A stretch of 64,000 nucleotides of DNA from Ophryocystis elektroscirrha (GCA_030141585.1 JAQIFP010000002.1:333902-397901), one strand, 5' to 3'; positions 26,756 through 36,054 are shown, counted from the stretch's first letter. Notes: a model not told the origin generated them from the letters alone. Made by a program: numbers and translations.

Positions 26756-27716
26756 ATATGTATTCATGTATATATATGTATGTATATTTATATGTGAATA
26801 ATTTTATATTTATTATATAATTAAAAAAATTCTTTACAATTATATGAAAGTTACATTTTACAAATACAATACTTAAGACATTTGATGATATATTGACTAC
26901 AAGCAATTTAAACATTTAGATTATTGATGAAATTTATGTATAACATACGCTTTGTCACATAAGCGAGACCATTTGTATAAGAAGACGTCAATAGAAGAAC
27001 ATCAGACAGTATCTGCTCATTATTCATAATACGAATAATTTCTCCAGGCTATTAATATAAACATAAAAAAAAAAAGTTTTACTTGGAGACTTCCCCAATA
27101 AACTAATTTAAATTTTTGAGTAACGTTATCGATTTTTGTACAAAGACGCTTGTGAATACTATTGATCCAGTTATATCTTTCATATTCGGAAATAAGCTCC
27201 AGTGCTACGCTAACAATAAAAGTTACTATTGTGTAGAATAGCATAAATTCATTCCATCGGATAGAATCTTGATATTTAGAATTTTGTTTTACTATCAACT
27301 TTTTTTTTTTTTTTTATTACCATAAACATAAATTTGTGTAAGGCTTATGAATACATTCCAAAGAAACATTTTTTTTTTTATTTGATTATACACTACAGAC
27401 AATATAATTCTTGCTATCTAAATACAGAGTTAAAAAAAGAAAAAAAACCTTGTCTACTTACAGTAAAAAGCTTAGATTTTCGAATACTATAAGTTTGTAA
27501 GTTGTTATAGTCAGACTCCAAGGGATTAATAATAACTTTTCTTATTCCTAATAAAGGAAGTTCTAGCTTGTTTTCACGTAATTTATTATCACGTATATGG
27601 TTTAACGACGATATGGAGGAATTTGAGGGGATAGAATTTGCTTTAAAAAATATCTTGGTAGAATTACTGCTATGGGTTCTTGGTCCCCATTTCGAGGAAT
27701 CTCTATGTTTTTTCAT
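14886..27716 (-). CDS. GC: Apicomplexan-type guanylate cyclase with P4-ATPase-like module
   Basis: A ~12.8 kb gene of some 30 exons from ATG 27716 to TAA 14886-14888. Order: a P4-ATPase-like N-terminal half (27.7-22.7 kb; starts with [14 protein letters not shown]), membrane spans (22.7-20.3 kb), cyclase domain C1 (19.5-18.3 kb), a second membrane block (16.5-15.9 kb), and cyclase domain C2 (15.5-14.9 kb). This architecture is known from alveolates; the enzyme makes cGMP for protein kinase G and controls calcium release, motility and egress in apicomplexans. Here all three ATPase catalytic motifs I could locate are altered, and the metal-binding and base-binding cyclase residues lie in different domains. 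Several introns are repeat-filled; one holds an assembly gap. Treating this as one gene rests on domain order and uninterrupted frame joining, not transcripts. Some exons near 27.3 kb and 21-20 kb are uncertain. Confidence 0.85.
17385..18130 (+). repeat. 15-bp minisatellite with assembly gap (intron of guanylate cyclase)
   Basis: Head-to-tail copies of ATGTATATATCAAAT run on both sides of a 274-base N gap (17594-17867), with a few variant units (CAACT, CAATT). About 13 units are visible before the gap and about 16 after. The unit is a multiple of three and lacks stops, so it gives spurious ORFs in all plus frames (IYQIC repeats). It sits in an intron between the C1 and second membrane exons of the minus-strand cyclase gene. 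Confidence 0.95.
17594..17867. other. Assembly gap (274 N)
   Basis: Run of N inside the 15-bp minisatellite. The true repeat length is unknown. Confidence 0.99.
18293..19490 (-). other. Guanylate cyclase catalytic domain C1
   Basis: Exons read [44 protein letters not shown] and, after an acidic Ser-rich insert of ~45 residues, [16 protein letters not shown], then [14 protein letters not shown]. The Glu of KIET (guanine recognition position) and the N..R residues of NTASR are present. The two metal-binding Asp positions are Asn (FCNV) and Glu (VFET), so this half looks like the nucleotide-base side of the dimer. Confidence 0.8.
19865..20290. repeat. ATT/AAT trinucleotide-rich intron
   Basis: About 420 bp of interrupted (ATT)n, (ATA)n and (TAT)n within the cyclase gene. 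There is almost no G or C and no coding potential. Confidence 0.7.
22195..22410. repeat. 11-bp tandem repeat (ATTATATACAT) and (TA)n
   Basis: About 14 copies of an 11-base unit ATTATATACAT, with a few ATTCTATACAT variants at the left end, grading into a (TA)n run at 22378-22408. Intronic in the cyclase gene. Confidence 0.9.
22708..27716 (-). other. P4-ATPase-like domain with degenerate catalytic motifs
   Basis: Family landmarks can be aligned along the minus strand. The actuator motif (normally DGETNLK) reads GGSNLV near 26380. The phosphorylation loop (normally DKTGTLTQN after a LGxVxxIFT lead) reads [16 protein letters not shown] near 25570, so the phosphorylated Asp is Ala. The TGDK region reads VTADR across an intron near 24000-24100. 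The hinge GDGANDVSMIQ reads [11 protein letters not shown] near 23510. Hydrophobic C-terminal spans follow at 23305-22708. By family knowledge, loss of the Asp and of the dephosphorylation Glu should prevent a normal flippase cycle. The fold therefore probably serves as a sensor, scaffold or chaperone-binding unit for the cyclase. Confidence 0.75.
26535..26805. repeat. TATG/TACA microsatellite in cyclase intron
   Basis: (TA)n mixed with GTATGTATGTAT runs (about 26730-26755) inside an intron of the cyclase gene. The Tyr/Ile-rich ORFs here are artefacts. Confidence 0.7.
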
Positions 27717-28195
27717 AAGTCTTTAGATATAGTTCTGATACGTATACTCAAAGATTGCTGTCTTTAAATTTTCTCTATTTGAAACAATTACAAAACCATT
27801 AAAAAAAGAAAATATACTAGAGTAAGTGAAACAGAAGCTTTTTTATGCAATCATGCTAAAAAAAAAAAAGAGCTGTGTTTTTGAAGCCACAAATTTTTCA
27901 TGTATATGCAAGCAGTTTCAAAACCTAGAATTTATGTGATGATTTAGTTTTTTAGAGATTTTAATTGCGATTAACTACATTTTTTCAACAATCAAAGTTC
28001 TTACATCAATATAAACTATTAAACTTTTTTTTATGTTATAAAGCAATAAGTATATGTTCTGTCTAATTATTTATAGGTTCAAAACCTACACGGAGTCTAA
28101 TTAAAAAAAAAAAAAAAAAGAAAAGCTTATAAACACCAATAAAGGTATGTTATGGATATAAACACAAAAACTAAGCTTTATTTGTTTTATTTCAG
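27717..28195. other. Divergent intergenic region, guanylate cyclase / uS8
   Basis: About 480 bp between divergent genes. A GT...TTTTATTTCAG segment (about 28145-28195) ends exactly at the uS8 start codon and is probably a 5' UTR intron. No RNA gene was recognised. Confidence 0.5.
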
Positions 28196-28699
28196 ATGGT
28201 TCGTATGTCAGTTTTAGCAGATTGCTTAAAATCAATAGTTAATGCTGAAAAACGCGGAAACCGTCAGGTTCTGATTCGCCCTTCTAGCCGCGTCGTTATC
28301 AGATTTTTACAAGTTATGCAAAGCAGAGGTAAATTTATATATATAAAAAAAAAATTGAGCATGATATATATTACGTAATACTTTTATGCACTCTTTTTTT
28401 TTTTTTTTTAGAAATGTAAAATGATGTTTTTTTTTTTAGGTTATATTGGAGACTTTGAATTAATAGATGATCACCGTAGTGGAAAAATAGTCGTGAATTT
28501 ATTAGGAAGAATCAATAAATGTGGAGTAATTTCTCCCCGTTTTGATGTCACTTTGGACCGCATCGAGCAAGTTACTTCCGATTTACTTCCATCTCGGCAA
28601 TTCGGACATGTTGTGCTTACTACATCTTACGGAATTATGGACCATGAAGAAGCACGTAGAAAACATACCGGTGGCAAAATTTTGGGCTTTTTCTTTTAA
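28196..28699 (+). CDS. RPS15A: 40S ribosomal protein uS8 (RPS15A/S22)
   Basis: Two exons, 28196-28328 and 28440-28699, joined at a Gly codon ([19 protein letters not shown]). The 130-residue product matches eukaryotic uS8 end to end: [40 protein letters not shown], then the invariant C-terminus [17 protein letters not shown]. It binds 18S rRNA in the central domain of the small subunit. The intron ends in a poly(T) run before AG. A T-rich acceptor (TTTTATTTCAG) lies directly before the ATG, which suggests an upstream non-coding exon. Only 9 nt separate its stop from the start of NIP7. Confidence 0.97.
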
Positions 28700-28708
28700 G
28701 TGTGCCTA

Positions 28709-29658
28709 ATGCGTCAGTTAACAGAAGAAGAATCGCAAATTGCTTTTGCTAAACTAGCTAAGTTGTAAGCTCGTTTTTTTTTTTTAACTTAAAAAAAAAA
28801 AGTCTTCATACTCACAATATTTAAAAAACTCAAGTTCAAATTTTATTTAACACAATAAAAATTCAAAATAGAGAAACATATATACCTATGAATACATGTA
28901 TACAGTGTGATTTCACTTAAGAAAACCAAAAATTTTATTTATTATTATTTACGTTATTCTAATAATTGTTTAGATCACTTATTATTTAATATGTTTTTCA
29001 AAAGCATACATAGATAAAAAAAAAAGGTTTTTTTTTGGTATAATACTTTCAAAACATTAGTAAAAAAATAGAATTAATTATTTGTGATATGATTTTGCAG
29101 TGTCCATGGCAATCTTATTCAACTTGTCGACAACAAGGAAAATCCTCACGTATTTCGTTTGCATAAAGATCGGGTCTATTATGCAAGCGCAAAACTAGTT
29201 AAATTGGCAGGTGGAATTCCAAAAAAAAACTTGGTAAAAAAAAAAAAAAACTCATCAAAACCTAGGTGAGTATCGGAACTTGCGTTGGAAAATTTTCTAA
29301 AACAAAGAAATTCCGTGTTAGAATAACTTTTCTACGATTCTTGTCTCAACATGGACAATACAAGCTATGGTTGAAAAATTCAGCCGAACAAAGTTTTCTG
29401 TATGGAAATCACATAGTGAAACGTCATATCGGTCGCATTACTGAAAATACTCCTGCACATGCTCAAGTTACAATCCATACGAACAATGACATCCCCATCG
29501 GTAAAAAAAAAAAAAAAAAAAAAAAACCACAATCTTTAGGTTTTGGGGTTATGAATAAATCTAGTATAGATTTGAGAAATGCAGATAATGAGACTATAGC
29601 AGTATTCCATCAATCCGATGCTGGTGAATATTTAAGAAGCGAAGTAGACATTTTATAG
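28709..29658 (+). CDS. NIP7: 60S ribosome biogenesis factor NIP7
   Basis: Four exons: 28709-28764, 29101-29233, 29266-29500 and 29540-29658. The join gives MRQLTEEESQIAFAKLAKFV, then FRLHKDRVYYASAKL, SIGTCVGKFSKTKKF, the PUA-domain segment SAEQSFLYGNHIVKRHIGRI, and finally FGVMNKSSID and VFHQSDAGEYLRSE. The product is about 180 residues, the normal NIP7 length, with an N-terminal alpha/beta domain and a C-terminal PUA RNA-binding domain. NIP7 acts in pre-rRNA processing with late nucleolar 60S factors. The N-terminal match to the family fixes the start at 28709. Introns 2 and 3 are only 32 and 39 bp and are mostly poly(A). Confidence 0.95.
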
Positions 29659-29682
29659 TTTTTTATTCCAACTTTATACAAA

Positions 29683-30859
29683 TTAAATTTTGTTCTTTAT
29701 ATATTTCTTTGGTGGGCTTTCTTTTTTCACGCCATCAACTGCTTTATTTTGAGTGTCCTAAAAAAAAAAAAGTATACGATGATAGATTGCTGTAATTATA
29801 TATTGCATTTTAGTAATATTCAGAAAATATACTTCTTTGCCTTTATTTCACACATATAATGAACTACAAATGTTCGGGAGCACACATATAAACAGATAAT
29901 TTAACGCACAAAGATAACACATAAATTACAAACATGTACATATATATATGCGTGCACCCAAATAAATGTAGACCAATATGTTATCAAATCGGCTTTATAA
30001 TAAAATCATCATTTAAAAGAAATTAAGAAATTATTTTTACCTTGCTAAGCGTGAAATGCACAGCTTTGCTCTTTTTTCTTTCATCTTTCTTGGCAAAATC
30101 TTTGGAACTTTTATCGTTATACTTTCGAGAATGTTTATAAGCTTTACTTTTTGATTTGGGGCGAGATCGTGGGACTTCCGAATTTTTAAAGTTTTCATTT
30201 TTTTTTTTTTCTTGATGAGCAGTTTTTTCTTTTTTTTTTTTTTGAGCTTCTTGTAAACTAAGTATTAAAGGTGCAACATCTTGTTTCTGAAAAACTGGAG
30301 GTTCCTCTAAAGAAGATTTAATGTAAGTTTTATTTTCGTATTTCTCTAAAAACTCAATATACAAAGGATCTAAAACAAAATAAAAAAAAAAAAAAATATA
30401 CCTGATTCGTAAGTATTACTTTTGGGGTCATTAACGGGTGAGTTGGGAATTCTTGTATACGGTGCATAGCAAACAACCGCTCTGTACGTTTCCCCTTTAC
30501 CGTCTGTAAAGGATTGTCCCTAAATAATCTTAAAATTTTCGCCTATTACATGAAAGGCATTTATAAATTCATTAGCTTGCTGAGATGACGGAAAAGAAAA
30601 ATATCCAGTTGAATTGAGAATGGCTGCTTTACCAGCCAAGACTCTTCTCTTTCCAACAATATAATTGATAAGTTTCCCTGTTTCAAGCAATTCTGGTTTG
30701 ATTGCTTTTAAAAAATCATTTTTTTCCAATCCGGGAGGTAATAATCGTACAACTACTACAATTTATAATAGTTTGTAAAGTTTCCATAATCAATAGTTAT
30801 TCAAGAAAATAAAAAAAAAAATATTTACCTTTTCTTGCAGATAAAGTATTTGATGACAT
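29683..30859 (-). CDS. UPF3: Nonsense-mediated decay factor UPF3
   Basis: Start at ATG 30859 (MSSNTLSARK) joins through an intron to VVVRLLPPGLEKNDFLKAIK, the opening of the Smg4/UPF3 domain. This continues with GYFSFPSSQQANEFINAF, AVVCYAPYTRIP and DPLYIEFLEKYEN, all typical of UPF3, which binds UPF2 and the exon junction complex. A Lys-rich tail follows, with poly(A)-encoded KKKKEK. The frame could stop at 30023, but a GTAAAAAT donor at 30040 and a T11-AG acceptor near 29759 allow a last exon (DTQNKAVDGVKKESPPKKY) ending at TAA 29683-29685. I prefer that model. Convergent with NIP7, 24 nt between stops. Confidence 0.85.
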
Positions 30860-31055
30860 AATAAAACTTTTTATTTTATTGTTGATGATAGTTTTCTGGT
30901 AATCTCTGATATAATTTTGCCCATTTTAAGTTGTCCTTTTGTGGTTCGACCGGTCCATATTCTATACGTGTAATAATTTTATAGTATTTACTTTTTTTTT
31001 TTTTCTCTTAACTTTTTTTTTTCTATAAAATCAATCTACAATGGTAAAACCTTTG

Positions 31056-31450
31056 TCATTTTTTCACCTGTTTTTTCTGTTTCTCTTCCTCTATTTTTGC
31101 TTTGATGTTCTAAGTAACAATATAATTATAAAAAATCCATAAAATAATCGAAATTCCTTTGAATAAATACATAAAACGTACTTTAGCTTCTTGACTTTTT
31201 TTAATTGCGTCTTCAAAAACTTGATTAAGACCTGCGTCTGCGGATTGATGCTTTTTTTTTTTCTTCAAAAATTTTTGTGACTCTATTGTAGCGTCTGGAT
31301 TATCTTTTTTTAATTTTTTATATTTTTTAAGCGCAAATTGATCCCTTCTAATAATCTTCAATTTTTTTTCTAATTTAAATGCTTTAAATTCATTCTAAAT
31401 AGCTTACTTTGCGATTTATCAAAGAATGGTTTTTTGTATTTGTGTGCCAT
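31056..31450 (-). CDS. Small Lys-rich protein, possibly FYV7-like rRNA processing factor
   Basis: Three exons join in frame: MAHKYKKPFFDKSQ (ATG 31450), then KKKLKIIRRDQFALKKYKK through QVFEDAIKKSQEAK, then NIKAKIEEEKQKKQVKK and TGA 31056-31058. The product is about 95 residues, extremely basic and probably helical. Composition and size recall nucleolar proteins such as FYV7/CCDC59, but no diagnostic motif proves it. TTTACAG lies directly before the ATG and may be the end of a 5' UTR intron. Its start codon is 16 nt from the divergent prefoldin start. Confidence 0.6.
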
Positions 31451-31466
31451 CTGTAAACAGCAACTA

Positions 31467-32381
31467 ATGGCAGTAGCTATATCAGAAGACTCTCAAGAAA
31501 TATTGACCAAAATTCGTTCTCTGGAAGCAACAAAAATTGCATTAATTAGTAATATTGAGACACTTGAAGTTCAGCTTAAAGAATGCAAGTAAGCAATCTT
31601 ACCACTTTGAATTGAAATTGGTCTATTAGTAATAAATTATGTCAATTTACACCTTTTAAATATGATTACAATTTTTATTGTGTTGTTGACTGTATAATCT
31701 ATACATAAAATTATCATTATAATTCTATAGCGNNNNNNNNNNNNNNNNNNNNNNNNNNNNNNNNNNNNNNNNNNNNNNNNNNNNNNNNNNNNNNNNNNNN
31801 NNNNNNNNNNNNNNNNNNNNNNNNNNNNNNNNGTTCTGATTGAGACTCTATAGCGGTTCTGATTGAGACTCTATAGCGGTTCTGATTGAGACTCTATAGC
31901 GGTTCTGATTGAGACTCTATAGCGGTTCTGATTGAGACTCTATAGCGGTTCTGATTGAGACTCTATAGCGGTTCTGATTGAGTTAGCTTTACGCATATCG
32001 ATAAAATTAGTATATTGTATGTATCACTCGAAAAATAATAAAAAAATTTAGATTAGTGCTTGAAGTTTTCGAGAAAGTTGAACCTACAAGAAGATGCTAT
32101 CACATGAACACAGATGTGCTTATTCCTCAAACGGTTGAAACTGTTAAACCAATTATTGAAAGTAAAAATGAAAAATTATCGGAGGCATTGAAAAAGCTAA
32201 GCAGTGAGTTAGTTCAAGTATCAAAAGAACACGCCGAGCTTACTAGCAAGTAATTAGTGTATTTTTTTTTAATTAAATTAGACTTGAACCGCTGATAGCT
32301 GCTCAAATCGCAAGTTCCCAAAATAAGGAACCACAAGAAGCCGCAGAGAAAAAAACAGATAATCCAAGTGTATTAATTTAA
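31467..32381 (+). CDS. PFDN2: Prefoldin subunit 2
   Basis: Three exons: 31467-31588, 32052-32249 and 32282-32381. The N-terminal helix (ILTKIRSLEATKIALISNIE) leads to the beta-prefoldin hairpin core LVLEVFEKVEPTRRCYHM and VLIPQTVETVKPIIE, then the C-terminal helix KLSEALKKLSSELVQVSK and a short Glu/Lys tail. Length (~140 residues) and the R(K)CYxM ... L...TV..V.P pattern match PFDN2, part of the hexameric chaperone that hands nascent actin and tubulin to CCT. Intron 1 contains a 23-bp tandem repeat and an assembly gap; intron 2 is 32 bp. Confidence 0.88.
31725..31982 (+). repeat. 23-bp tandem repeat flanking an assembly gap (PFDN2 intron 1)
   Basis: The 23-base unit GTTCTGATTGAGACTCTATAGCG is repeated perfectly: 6.5 copies from 31833 to 31982, plus the tail of a unit (CTATAGCG) just before the gap. 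It is much richer in G and C than surrounding introns, and no divergence between copies is visible. Confidence 0.97.
31733..31832. other. Assembly gap (100 N)
   Basis: Exactly 100 N inside the 23-bp repeat, so probably a placeholder of unknown size. Confidence 0.99.
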
Positions 32382-32451
32382 CAAAAACTTTTTGGTGCTA
32401 TTTTCTAATGTTCAATTCTAACACTAAAACTTATATTTAAGAAACATTATT

Positions 32452-32550
32452 AATCAGACATCTAAGGAATCATCACTAATGAATCCTCTGGCGCTAGAGA
32501 ATCCACATTCAGTTACAACTGCGAATGGATTTAGCTATTTCATCATAAAA
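32452..32550 (-). ncRNA. SNORD14: U14 box C/D snoRNA
   Basis: Read on the minus strand: box C ATGATGA (32546-32540), a central element ATTCGCAGTT (32526-32517), a D'-like CTGA (32512-32509), a C'-like GTGATGA (32476-32470), the guide TTCCTTAGATGT and box D CTGA (32457-32454). U14 is the conserved snoRNA with these two 18S-pairing elements in this order. ATTCGCAGTT is complementary to the universal 18S segment AACTGCGAAT. TTCCTTAGATGT directly upstream of box D is complementary to ACATCTAAGGAA of 18S, where U14 guides a 2'-O-methyl C. About 98 nt, between the convergent prefoldin and FEN1 genes. Exact ends are uncertain because the terminal stem is weak. Confidence 0.88.
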
Positions 32551-32592
32551 GCATATATATACGTTATACATCAGTTAGAATGTAAAATCATA

Positions 32593-32640
32593 TTCTCTGC
32601 ACGGCTTTTGAGGGTTTGATTCAAAACAACGCGCAGAGAT
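32593..32640. other. Unexplained GC-richer hairpin next to U14
   Basis: TCTCTGC at 32593 pairs with GCAGAGA at 32633-32639, and TTTTGA with TCAAAA inside it. This leaves an internal loop on each side and a loop of about nine bases. It stands out from the AT-rich surroundings and lies just 5' of U14 on the minus strand. It could be part of a second snoRNA (an H/ACA-like pocket) or a transcript end structure. Confidence 0.35.
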
Positions 32641-32876
32641 AATAAAAATATGTACTCATCATACTAAATGTGATTTATTTATATGTTGACATACTTATTT
32701 TTACTCACTGGATTATAGTCACAGAATTACTCACGGGCATTGGGAATTTATAATATTAAAAATAATGCAAAAATGTTCATAAAAATAATCTTTAAGTTTA
32801 ATTATAAAACTTATTGATATTTTATAATAAAAAATTATTATTATTATTAACTCCCTGCTTAAAAAAAAAATTAATT

Positions 32877-34779
32877 TTATCTTTTTTTTGCTGTTTTTAA
32901 TTTACTAATTGATCTCTTTCTCTTTGTATTAACATTTTCCTTAACAGGAACAACCGCTTTCTATAATATATTTTATTTAATTTAATTAGCTACTTTAATA
33001 GGGCCAAAAAAGGACTCTAAGCGTGTTTGCGATTGAGCTTTTTTTGCATTTTGTAGTCTAAACAAACAAATAAACTATTAAAAACTATTCTACCTTGCAA
33101 TATAATTGTCAACTCTTACTGCATTAAAGTTGTGTTTCTCAACTAAAAAAGCTTTTAGTTTATCAATTTGTGGTGGTTTCCATTCGAATTTATCTATTTC
33201 AGTATTAATAATGGGATTTTTGAAGAACTCTCGAGCTTCTTGATAATTAAAGTTTTCAGGAATCAAGTTTTTCTCCATATTTTCCAAAACGTTTTCTATA
33301 CTTTTGTACTTTTGAATTCGTTTATAAGCCGTTTGAGGTCCAATTCCTTGTACATAACAAAATTAATATTAGTATAATAGAACATATATATATATATATA
33401 TATATATACTATTATGTATACTCTTTTATATTATGTGTATATATATATATTAAATATACTATATATACTATATCACTATATATATATTATCCTATATATA
33501 TAGTGATATCTACAGTATACAATATAGTTATATATAAAAGTATATATAACTAGTTATATATACTTTTATATAAAATAGAATAGACAGCAAGCTCATGTAA
33601 TTATATGATCATAAGTTTCCATAAAAAACACTTAAATAGTCTAAATTAATTTTAGAGATTCTAAGATAGATTTAAATTGTACCTTTGAGTCTTTCGCAGT
33701 AATCACAGCCGCAAAGAATGCAAAAATCTATAAATTGGTCCATAGTAAATTTTAAATTTTCAAGAATTGTCTACATGTGTCATTATTTAGTTAATTAATT
33801 CTCATATAATAACTTTATAACTATTTATAATTATATAATTTAAGCATAAATGAAAATTTGTCAATTAGTATAATTTATGCATTCGAGTTATGTAAATACC
33901 CAAATAATTTACGTATTTAAAATTATTTATATGTCTGCTGCATATGTCTATTTGAATTATTTTAATAGAGTGATACATATACACAATAAACAACATATTA
34001 TTTTCTATTTAATGACAAATATACAACAATTATGATATATGTATACATTTAGATCAAATTGAAGAATTGGTTTTCCTCGTAATTTTTGATCTGCAAAATT
34101 AAGATGGCGGATGAGAAATGGGCTTCCAAAAGTGAGAGCATCAGCATCCTCAGTAGCTGTGGCATTTGCCAGTCCTTTCTTAACGATATAAGCGCATTGT
34201 GCTTCTGCTTCAGTTGGTGCTTCTACTATAGGTATGCCAAGTAAACTAGATTTATACAATAAAAGATTATATGTACGTTAGAAGTTCTTTAATATCGTCA
34301 TTTTGTTTTTTTGAAACTCGAACTGTTCGACTCATGTGTTTTTTTATTGCTTCGGCATCCCCTAAACAAAAAGATACCTATACAGCTCGGTTTTTTTACC
34401 TGTTTCTTTAGCAATAGCTAAATCTTCTTCTGCTTTAGCTCTTTTTTCTGTACGTTTTGCAAGCTCTCCACTTTTCAGCTCAAGAGGTTGTCCATCAAAC
34501 ACATAAACCTATAATAATACTCTTTTATAAAGATGGCACTGAAATAAAATAATTAATTACTGGTTTAATTTCATTTTCGAGTAAGCGTATAACTCGACTT
34601 AAAAATCCAGATATATGGCTAGTAACTTCTCCCATTTCGTTTGACAAATTCCTAATCACTTAAATTTGCAGTTTAAGAAAATACCCAAAACTCTCCCCCT
34701 CGCGAATCGCTATTAAAAACTGGTATAACGCCATAGAGGCATCTATGGCAAGAACTTGGCCAACAAGGGAAGCTATTTC
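32877..34779 (-). CDS. FEN1: Flap endonuclease 1 (first exon not identified)
   Basis: From 34779 downward the exons read [71 protein letters not shown], then after small exons [42 protein letters not shown] and GPQTAYKRI, and the C-terminal helices. The catalytic acidic residues (AIDAS, VFDG, EAEAQ, DADA, CGCDYC) are present. The protein ends in a Lys/Arg-rich tail ([16 protein letters not shown]) at TAA 32877-32879. FEN1 removes 5' flaps in Okazaki-fragment and base-excision repair. The N-terminal exon (MGIxGLxxxI...) of about 20 codons should lie upstream of 34779 but was not found in intact form. A PCNA-binding box is not obvious. Confidence 0.88.
33380..33565. repeat. TA-rich FEN1 intron
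   Basis: (TA)n and imperfect TATATACT palindromes within a FEN1 intron. Nothing coding. Confidence 0.6.
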
Positions 34780-35217
34780 CTATCACAATCCAAACCATTT
34801 CTAGGAAGTCAATATTAATTATTTTTCAATAATTAATTAGCTTTATTCGTAAATTTTATTAGCTATCTTTTTAATACTGAATAAACCTCAAATTTCCATG
34901 TAACATATTAAAAAGTCGAACAAGTGCAATTCCACTTAATTAACATATATATATAAGTGCTAATTCTGACCATATTAAATAGATAAATTATATACCATAA
35001 CTAATGATTATACATATATATATACAAAGACATATGTATATGTGCATAAGTATACTTATTTATATATATAAAAAGAACCAGTATATATGTGTATATAAAA
35101 CAATAGTAAAATGACATATAGTATACATATATCTTATATTATATAAATACATACTGTTAACACGTATAATTGTACATTACTGCAAAATAATTTAACTTGA
35201 TATATATTAGTATATAG

Positions 35218-35258
<41 letters not shown>

Positions 35259-35413
35259 GAATAAATTAATATAGTTATACATAAATATATTCATATACAT
35301 ATATATAAATATAAATAAATATGAATATATATATATAATTACTTTCTTTGTTATTATTATTTTGAGATATTTTAAAAATTATATTTGTTTATGAAGCTTA
35401 AATTGTACTGCAG
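34780..35413. other. AT-rich interval between FEN1 and the next plus-strand gene
   Basis: About 630 bp, with (TA)n at 35223-35256. It should contain the 5' end of FEN1 (minus) and of the unknown plus gene. The only FEN1-like start is an ATG at about 34901-34899 whose frame is interrupted by TGA. Confidence 0.45.
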
Positions 35414-36015
35414 GACAGAACAAGACTGATATTCCATTGTTGGGTATTACCTGACGGAAGAGTAGCAGGAACTTCAACTAGGAACAAACAATTAGCAAAA
35501 AATTTTGTTCTAGACAGACAAATTTTTTTGAAGGATCTTCCGTTATGCATAAACTACAGTTTTACGTTGATTTTTGGAAAATGCATATATCTTGTTATAG
35601 TCAAAGATATTTTCGCAGGTTATACGAATGAACAAGATTTGATATGGGTATCGAAAAAAATGCGTAACGTCTATCTTATACATTTTACTTACTAGATTAT
35701 AAATTATCAAATAATAAACATTAACGGATATGCATATATATATACATAAATATATATATATATATATATATTTAAAATATATTATATATGTTATATATTT
35801 AAAATATATTATATATATTATATATGTTATATATACTATATATGTTATATATATTATATATTTTACATATATTAAATATATTATATATATTATATATGTT
35901 ACATATATTACATATATTATATATATTATATATGTTATATATATTACGTATATATAATTATGCTAAATATATGTATAAGAGTATAAAATATGATACAGGA
36001 AAACTTATTTCAAAA

Positions 36016-36054
<39 letters not shown>

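Noticed and set aside
27925..27945. TGATGA box C-like motif upstream of uS8
   Set aside because: No matching box D or rRNA-complementary guide found nearby.
31833..31982. Possible CRISPR-like array
   Set aside because: Identical 23-bp units are contiguous with no spacers, within a eukaryotic intron.
34880..34910. Reassigned TGA codon, suggested by the FEN1-like start with in-frame TGA
   Set aside because: TGA is a true stop in AP-2 sigma, the TFIIIC subunit and the Lys-rich gene, so the code is standard.
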